From: Clostridia bacterium
Lineage (GTDB): Bacteria > Bacillota > Clostridia > Oscillospirales > CAG-272
Direction of reading: 5' to 3'
Length of the DNA stretch: 8,367 bases
Assembly: GCA_017612495.1 (NCBI GenBank)
Contig: JAGAFQ010000131.1
Location: 1 to 8,367 of the forward strand
How positions within the stretch are numbered: the stretch's first letter is position 1; every line of letters begins with the position of its first letter. Below the pieces are notes generated by a model. It searched no databases. It saw only the letters and a program-made list of their open reading frames with translations, and was not told the DNA's origin. A program made the translations under genes and the position numbers. Positions 5,072 to 8,367 of the stretch are shown here, piece by piece.

Positions 5072-6667
5072 TCAAATGTGTTTTTCAATATAGATCTCCG
5101 CGCCTCTCATGCCGTCCATTGCCGCCGACATGATGCCGCCGGCATATCCCGCACCCTCGCCGAGAGGGTAAATACCTCTGACGCTTGATTCGAGATTTTC
5201 ATCTCTCACGATGCGTATGGGCGATGACGAACGCGACTCGACGGCAGTCAATACGGCATGATCCGCAGCGAAGCCGTGAAGCGATCTATCCATCATCAAA
5301 AGACCCGTTTTGAGGGTTTCGGTTATGAACTTCGGCAAAACGGTATGAAGATCTGCATCTTTCGTTCCGCGCGAATAGGAGGGAAGCACCTCCGAAAAAG
5401 ACGATACGCCTTTTTTGCCCAAAAACGATCCGACCGTCTGCGCGGGCGCTTTGTATTCGCCGCCGCCTGCGCGATAGGCACATCTTTCAAGTTCTCTTTG
5501 AAAACGGACGCCCGCCAGAATATCATCTGTGCCGAAATCGGCGGGATCTACACCGACGAGCAGAGCAGAGTTGCAATTCGTATTATCTCTTGCAAAGAGG
5601 CTCATTCCGTTCGTGACAACACCGCCCTCTTCGGATGTTGCGGCAACGACCTCGCCTCCGGGACACATACAAAAAGTATAGAGCGCCCTTTTCGCATCGG
5701 TGTGCGATACGAGCTTATAGTCCGCGGCGGGAAGGTAGGGCGACGGCCATGCCGATTTGTATTGCGTGCGGTTGAGCCATTCCTGGGTGTGTTCGATCCT
5801 CACACCGACGGCAAAAGATTTTTGTTCGAGAAGGATCTTTTGCTTTGAAAGATATTCAAACGTATCTCTTGAACTGTGACCGATGCACAAAAACAGCGTA
5901 TCGGTTTTGATTTCCGTTATGTTTTCGTTCTTGTCTTTGTAAGTCACGGCGCAAACGCGGTCATCTTCGGTCTCATACCCGCAAAAAACGCTCTCAAAGC
6001 GCACATCTCCGCCGAGGGCTATGATCTCATTTCTTATGTTAGTAACAGCCGCTTTGAGCTTATCTGTGCCTATGTGGGGCTTATTGACATACAAAATTTC
6101 CTCGGGTGCGCCCGCTTTTACAAATTCAGAAAGCACAAATCTGCCGCGATTGTTTTTATCCTTGACAAGGGTGTTGAGTTTTCCGTCAGAAAACGTTCCC
6201 GCGCCGCCTTCGCCGAACTGAATGTTTGAATTTGTGCAAAGCTTGCCGCTTTTGAAAAATTCATCGACGTCACGTGTGCGCTCCGAAACTTTTTTTCCGC
6301 GTTCCAAAATTATCGGCATCGCGCCGGCTCTTGCGAGTATCAATCCCAAAAACATACCGCAGGGGCCGAAGCCGACGATGACGGGACGCGTACTTTGCCG
6401 TTTTATCTTCTTTATCCTGTATTCTTCGCGCAACTCATATTTTTCCGCCTTCGGCGGCAGTGAGAATTCAACGCCGTTTTCTATCTCGGCATCGACGGCG
6501 TAAATATAGCGCAGATTTTTGCAGTTCCGCGCATCAAGTGAGCGGCGATAGACCGAAAAACTCACGATTTTTTTCTCCGGGATCGAAAGCGCTTTTGCGA
6601 TCTCGGCTTTGAGTTTTTCTTTTTCGTCGGTCACATTCAGCATCAAATCATATAGGCGTACAAACAT
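5072..6667 (-). CDS. FAD-dependent dehydrogenase of the COG2509 type
   Basis: A 531-residue cytosolic flavoprotein, a normal length for COG2509 (NAD(P)/FAD-dependent oxidoreductases of unknown physiological role). Residues 1 to about 90 are a small leading domain rich in charged residues, seen in this group before the nucleotide-binding core. The Rossmann FAD site is VIVGFGPCGMFLG (96-108; GxGxxG at 99-104) ending in the acidic residue E122 of LERG. The family block NIQFGEGGAGTFSDGKLNT lies at 148-166, FLCIGHSSRDT marks the second dinucleotide region, and the C-terminal GEGAGYAGGIMSAAMDGMRGAE is the closing FAD-contact motif. A MCPGGEVVAA stretch is also typical. The reaction and substrate are not established for this family. 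AGAGGA (6673-6678) lies just before the ATG at 6667, and a consensus-like promoter is upstream. It is a single-gene transcript, convergent with the repair operon and divergent from popT. Confidence 0.9.
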   Translation of the reverse strand: MFVRLYDLMLNVTDEKEKLKAEIAKALSIPEKKIVSFSVYRRSLDARNCKNLRYIYAVDAEIENGVEFSLPPKAEKYELREEYRIKKIKRQSTRPVIVGFGPCGMFLGLILARAGAMPIILERGKKVSERTRDVDEFFKSGKLCTNSNIQFGEGGAGTFSDGKLNTLVKDKNNRGRFVLSEFVKAGAPEEILYVNKPHIGTDKLKAAVTNIRNEIIALGGDVRFESVFCGYETEDDRVCAVTYKDKNENITEIKTDTLFLCIGHSSRDTFEYLSKQKILLEQKSFAVGVRIEHTQEWLNRTQYKSAWPSPYLPAADYKLVSHTDAKRALYTFCMCPGGEVVAATSEEGGVVTNGMSLFARDNTNCNSALLVGVDPADFGTDDILAGVRFQRELERCAYRAGGGEYKAPAQTVGSFLGKKGVSSFSEVLPSYSRGTKDADLHTVLPKFITETLKTGLLMMDRSLHGFAADHAVLTAVESRSSSPIRIVRDENLESSVRGIYPLGEGAGYAGGIMSAAMDGMRGAEIYIEKHI

Positions 6668-6697
6668 ATATTTCCTCTGATATGAATATTTGTAATT

Positions 6698-6726
6698 ATT
6701 CTAAAATACAAAACGCGCCGTGTCAA
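6698..6726 (-). promoter_or_regulatory. Strong predicted promoter for the COG2509 flavoprotein gene
   Basis: On the minus strand, a perfect -35 TTGACA (6721-6726), a 17-bp spacer and TAGAAT (6698-6703). Transcription would start near 6691, leaving a leader of about 24 nt with AGAGGA before the ATG at 6667. Confidence 0.8.
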
Positions 6727-6731
6727 TATCA

Positions 6732-6752
6732 AAGTCGTTTTGGGCACGACTT
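6732..6752. repeat. Inverted repeat between divergent promoters, possible operator
   Basis: AAGTCGT (6732-6738) and ACGACTT (6746-6752) form perfect 7-bp arms around a 7-bp centre (TTTGGGC). The repeat sits between the -35 boxes of the flavoprotein promoter (6721-6726) and the popT promoter (6751-6756), touching the latter. A dimeric repressor bound here could affect both genes. No regulator gene is visible in the window, so the operator role is inference. Confidence 0.4.
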
Positions 6753-6779
6753 GCAAAATGGGTTTATTTTGTGTATAAT
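6751..6779 (+). promoter_or_regulatory. Strong predicted promoter for the DUF368/popT gene
   Basis: TTGCAA (6751-6756), a 17-bp spacer and a perfect -10 TATAAT (6774-6779). Transcription would begin near 6786, about 23 nt before the ATG at 6809; the leader contains GGAG at 6800-6803. Confidence 0.82.
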
Positions 6780-6808
6780 GGATGTGAAAATACATTTTCG
6801 GAGATTTT

Positions 6809-7639
6809 ATGGAACAAATAAACAAAAGATCGCTCATTTATGAAATAATAGTGCGCCTTTTGCAGGGTGTGGTTGTCGGCATCGCCGCAAGCCTGCCGGG
6901 AATAAGCGGCGGCGCGCTTTGCGTCATTTTCGGCATATACGAAGCGCTGATGACGTTTTTTGCAAATCCTTTTAAGAATTTGAAACAAAACTTGATATGG
7001 CTCATTCCGTTTTCATTGGGGCTTGCCGCGGGCTTTATGGGCTTTGCAAAGCTTATTGCCCACTTTATGAAAGACAACGAAAAAATCGTTGTGTGCGTCT
7101 TTATCGGCTTGATCATCGGAATGCTTCCGTCTCTTTTTGCCAATGCGGGAAAAAAGGGAAGAGGCACGAAAGCGTGGGTCTCCGCCGCGATCGGCTTTAT
7201 GATCTTTCCCTTGCTTTTGCTTTTGCAGTCGTCTTCTGCCGTAAATATCGAAGCAAACGGTTTGGCGTTTTGTCTTTGCGGTGCGATAATCGGTCTCGGA
7301 CTCGTTTTTCCCGGTGTAGCAGCACCAACGATCTTGGTCTTTTTGGGACTCTATTATCCGCTCACAAGCACAATAACGCACCTATCCACTCTTGTCCCGT
7401 TTGCCCTCGGCGGTATTTTTGCGGTACTGATTTTTTCAAAAATCGCAAAGTATCTGCTTGATAAGCACTACACGGTCTTCACGCATATCATCATCGGCAT
7501 AGCCCTTGCAACGCTCGTGCCGCTTCTGACCGATAAATTTTCGACCGTCGGCGACGCGATATTGAGTATAGCCGTAATTCTTATTTCCGCGATCGTATCA
7601 TTTTTGCTCGATAAGATATTCAACAAATATTTGAAATGA
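6809..7639 (+). CDS. popT: DUF368 polyprenyl-phosphate translocase (PopT family)
   Basis: A 276-residue polytopic membrane protein. DUF368 proteins were shown in Staphylococcus aureus and Vibrio cholerae to recycle undecaprenyl phosphate across the cytoplasmic membrane, returning the lipid carrier for cell-wall and surface polymer synthesis. The first half carries the family re-entrant motif as SLPGISGGA (28-36), and the second half a matching FPGVAAPTIL (167-176), which fits the internal duplication of the fold. Hydrophobic segments are visible at about 14-50, 62-84, 93-111, 124-140, 152-183, 192-210, 224-240 and 248-268. The second motif has AAP rather than the more usual SGS-type ending, a mild deviation. 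GGAG at 6800-6803 is 5 nt before the ATG. It appears to be monocistronic, between a strong promoter and a strong terminator. The membrane assignment and family are firm; transport of undecaprenyl phosphate by this particular protein is by homology. Confidence 0.88.
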   Translation: MEQINKRSLIYEIIVRLLQGVVVGIAASLPGISGGALCVIFGIYEALMTFFANPFKNLKQNLIWLIPFSLGLAAGFMGFAKLIAHFMKDNEKIVVCVFIGLIIGMLPSLFANAGKKGRGTKAWVSAAIGFMIFPLLLLLQSSSAVNIEANGLAFCLCGAIIGLGLVFPGVAAPTILVFLGLYYPLTSTITHLSTLVPFALGGIFAVLIFSKIAKYLLDKHYTVFTHIIIGIALATLVPLLTDKFSTVGDAILSIAVILISAIVSFLLDKIFNKYLK

Positions 7640-7641
7640 AA

Positions 7642-7686
7642 ATACAACAAAAGAGCGCAGCTGTCAGCTGCGCTCTTTTGTTGTAT
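7642..7686. terminator. Perfect 21-bp hairpin, bidirectional terminator between popT and pckA
   Basis: Arms 7642-7662 and 7666-7686 are exact reverse complements across 21 bp, around a 3-nt GTC loop. The stem has a GC-rich core (GAGCGCAGCT) and ends in CTCTTTTGTTGTAT, so the T-rich tail is built into the stem on both strands. It lies 2 nt after the popT stop and 29 nt beyond the pckA stop, so it can end both converging transcripts. Confidence 0.88.
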
Positions 7687-7715
7687 GGATATAGAGGATG
7701 AAAAAGAAAATTTCA

Positions 7716-8367
7716 TTATTCTTTCGGACCTGCATTTACGACAGATTCGGGCATGTGCGTGTATTTCTTGAAATTGTTTACAAATCTCGAAACGAGTTCT
7801 TTTGCGGTCTTGTCGTAGTCATCGCCGTTTGACCAGGTTTTTTTGGGCGATAAGATCTCGTCGGGAACACCGGGGCAGGTCTTGGGCACGTAAACGTTAA
7901 AGGTCTTATCAAGCTCAAATTCCGCTTTTTCAAGTTCGCCTGACAAAACTGCTGTGACCATCGCTCTTGTATATTTTAGGCTGATTCTTTTGCCCACACC
8001 GTATTTGCCGCCCGACCAACCGGTATTGATGAGATAAACGTTCGCGCCCGTCGCATCGATCCTTTCACCGAGCATTTTTGCATAAAGGCTCGGGTCAAGA
8101 GGCAAAAAGGGAGCGCCGAAGCAGGTCGAGAACGTAGCCTGCGGCTCGGTGATTCCGCGTTCGGTGCCTGCAAGCTTGCTCGTATAGCCCGAAACGAAAT
8201 GATACATAGCCGTATCGCCGTCGAGTTTGGATACGGGAGGCAATACGCCGAAAGCGTCGGCGGTAAGGAAAATAACCGTTTTCGGTTCTCCGCCCACACC
8301 TGGTATCTGAGCGTTGGGGATATATTCAATCGGATAGCCAGCGCGGGTATTTTCGGTAAGCGAGCCG
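7716..8367 (-). CDS. pckA: Phosphoenolpyruvate carboxykinase (ATP), C-terminal part, runs off the right edge
   Basis: Cytosolic enzyme that interconverts oxaloacetate plus ATP with PEP, CO2 and ADP. In anaerobic fermenters it often works in the carboxylating direction. About 217 codons are visible, roughly the last 40 percent of a usual 530-540 residue protein; the start and the P-loop are outside the window. The reading frame is open to the right edge and begins with GSLTENTRAGYP, which contains the active-site arginine region (Arg333 in E. coli). It continues through IPNAQIPGVGGEP, FLTADAFGVLPPVSKL, YHFVSGYTSKLAGTERGITEPQATFSTCFGAPF in pieces and NTGWSGGKYGVGKRISLKYTRAM, all hallmarks of ATP-type rather than GTP-type PEPCK. 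An internal GTG at 8297 is not a start, because conserved sequence lies before it. The stop TAA is at 7716-7718. No truncation is evident within the window. Confidence 0.95.
   Translation of the reverse strand, partial: GSLTENTRAGYPIEYIPNAQIPGVGGEPKTVIFLTADAFGVLPPVSKLDGDTAMYHFVSGYTSKLAGTERGITEPQATFSTCFGAPFLPLDPSLYAKMLGERIDATGANVYLINTGWSGGKYGVGKRISLKYTRAMVTAVLSGELEKAEFELDKTFNVYVPKTCPGVPDEILSPKKTWSNGDDYDKTAKELVSRFVNNFKKYTHMPESVVNAGPKE

Noticed and set aside
5258..5848. A 196-codon open frame on the plus strand
   Set aside because: It lies wholly antisense to the well-supported COG2509 flavoprotein gene, shows no recognisable motif, and has a composition expected from a mirrored coding frame.
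1..8367. Search by eye for tRNA, rRNA, CRISPR arrays, riboswitches, transposase genes or attachment sites
   Set aside because: No cloverleaf, repeated spacer pattern, long structured leader, transposase motif or long direct repeat was noticed; all intergenic gaps are shorter than about 165 bases and are explained by promoters and terminators.

Overview
The window looks like chromosomal DNA from an anaerobic, low-to-moderate GC Firmicute of the class Clostridia, possibly an uncultured gut lineage. The reasons are strong GGAGG-type ribosome binding sites, compact operons, bacterial -35/-10 promoters with 17-bp spacers, short hairpin terminators, and clostridial-type gene families: a small Cys-rich DUF6472-like protein, a TIGR04076 protein, a COG2509 flavoprotein and a type II pantothenate kinase. 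I see no phage, transposon, CRISPR, rRNA or tRNA signal. The organism call is an inference from gene content and is not proven.

Layout. (1) Positions 1-1792, minus strand: the N-terminal part of an OppA-type peptide-binding lipoprotein, which runs off the left edge, and upstream of it a type II pantothenate kinase. Each has its own promoter. (2) Positions 1873-5067, plus strand: a five-gene operon with one good promoter, tight spacing (two overlapping junctions, two short gaps) and a strong terminator. It encodes a membrane-anchored ComEC-like metallo-beta-lactamase-fold protein, exonuclease III, a small four-cysteine protein, a two-domain protein joining an MTH1-like Nudix hydrolase to a DUF523/TudS desulfurase, and a TIGR04076 protein. 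(3) Positions 5072-6667, minus strand: a large FAD-dependent dehydrogenase of COG2509, convergent with the operon and sharing its terminator. (4) Positions 6809-7639, plus strand: a DUF368/PopT polyprenyl-phosphate translocase, divergent from the flavoprotein. An inverted repeat lies between the two promoters. (5) Positions 7716-8367, minus strand: the C-terminal part of ATP-type PEP carboxykinase, which runs off the right edge and is separated from popT by a perfect 21-bp hairpin.

How they fit together. Most genes are stand-alone housekeeping functions (CoA synthesis, peptide uptake, undecaprenyl-phosphate recycling, C3/C4 metabolism). The plus-strand operon is the part most worth attention. 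Exonuclease III repairs abasic and oxidised DNA ends, the Nudix half probably cleans oxidised nucleotides, and the TudS half probably removes sulfur from thio-bases with an Fe-S cluster. Two uncharacterised Cys-containing proteins accompany them. I infer a base and nucleotide damage-handling or salvage operon. The fused protein is its most distinctive element.
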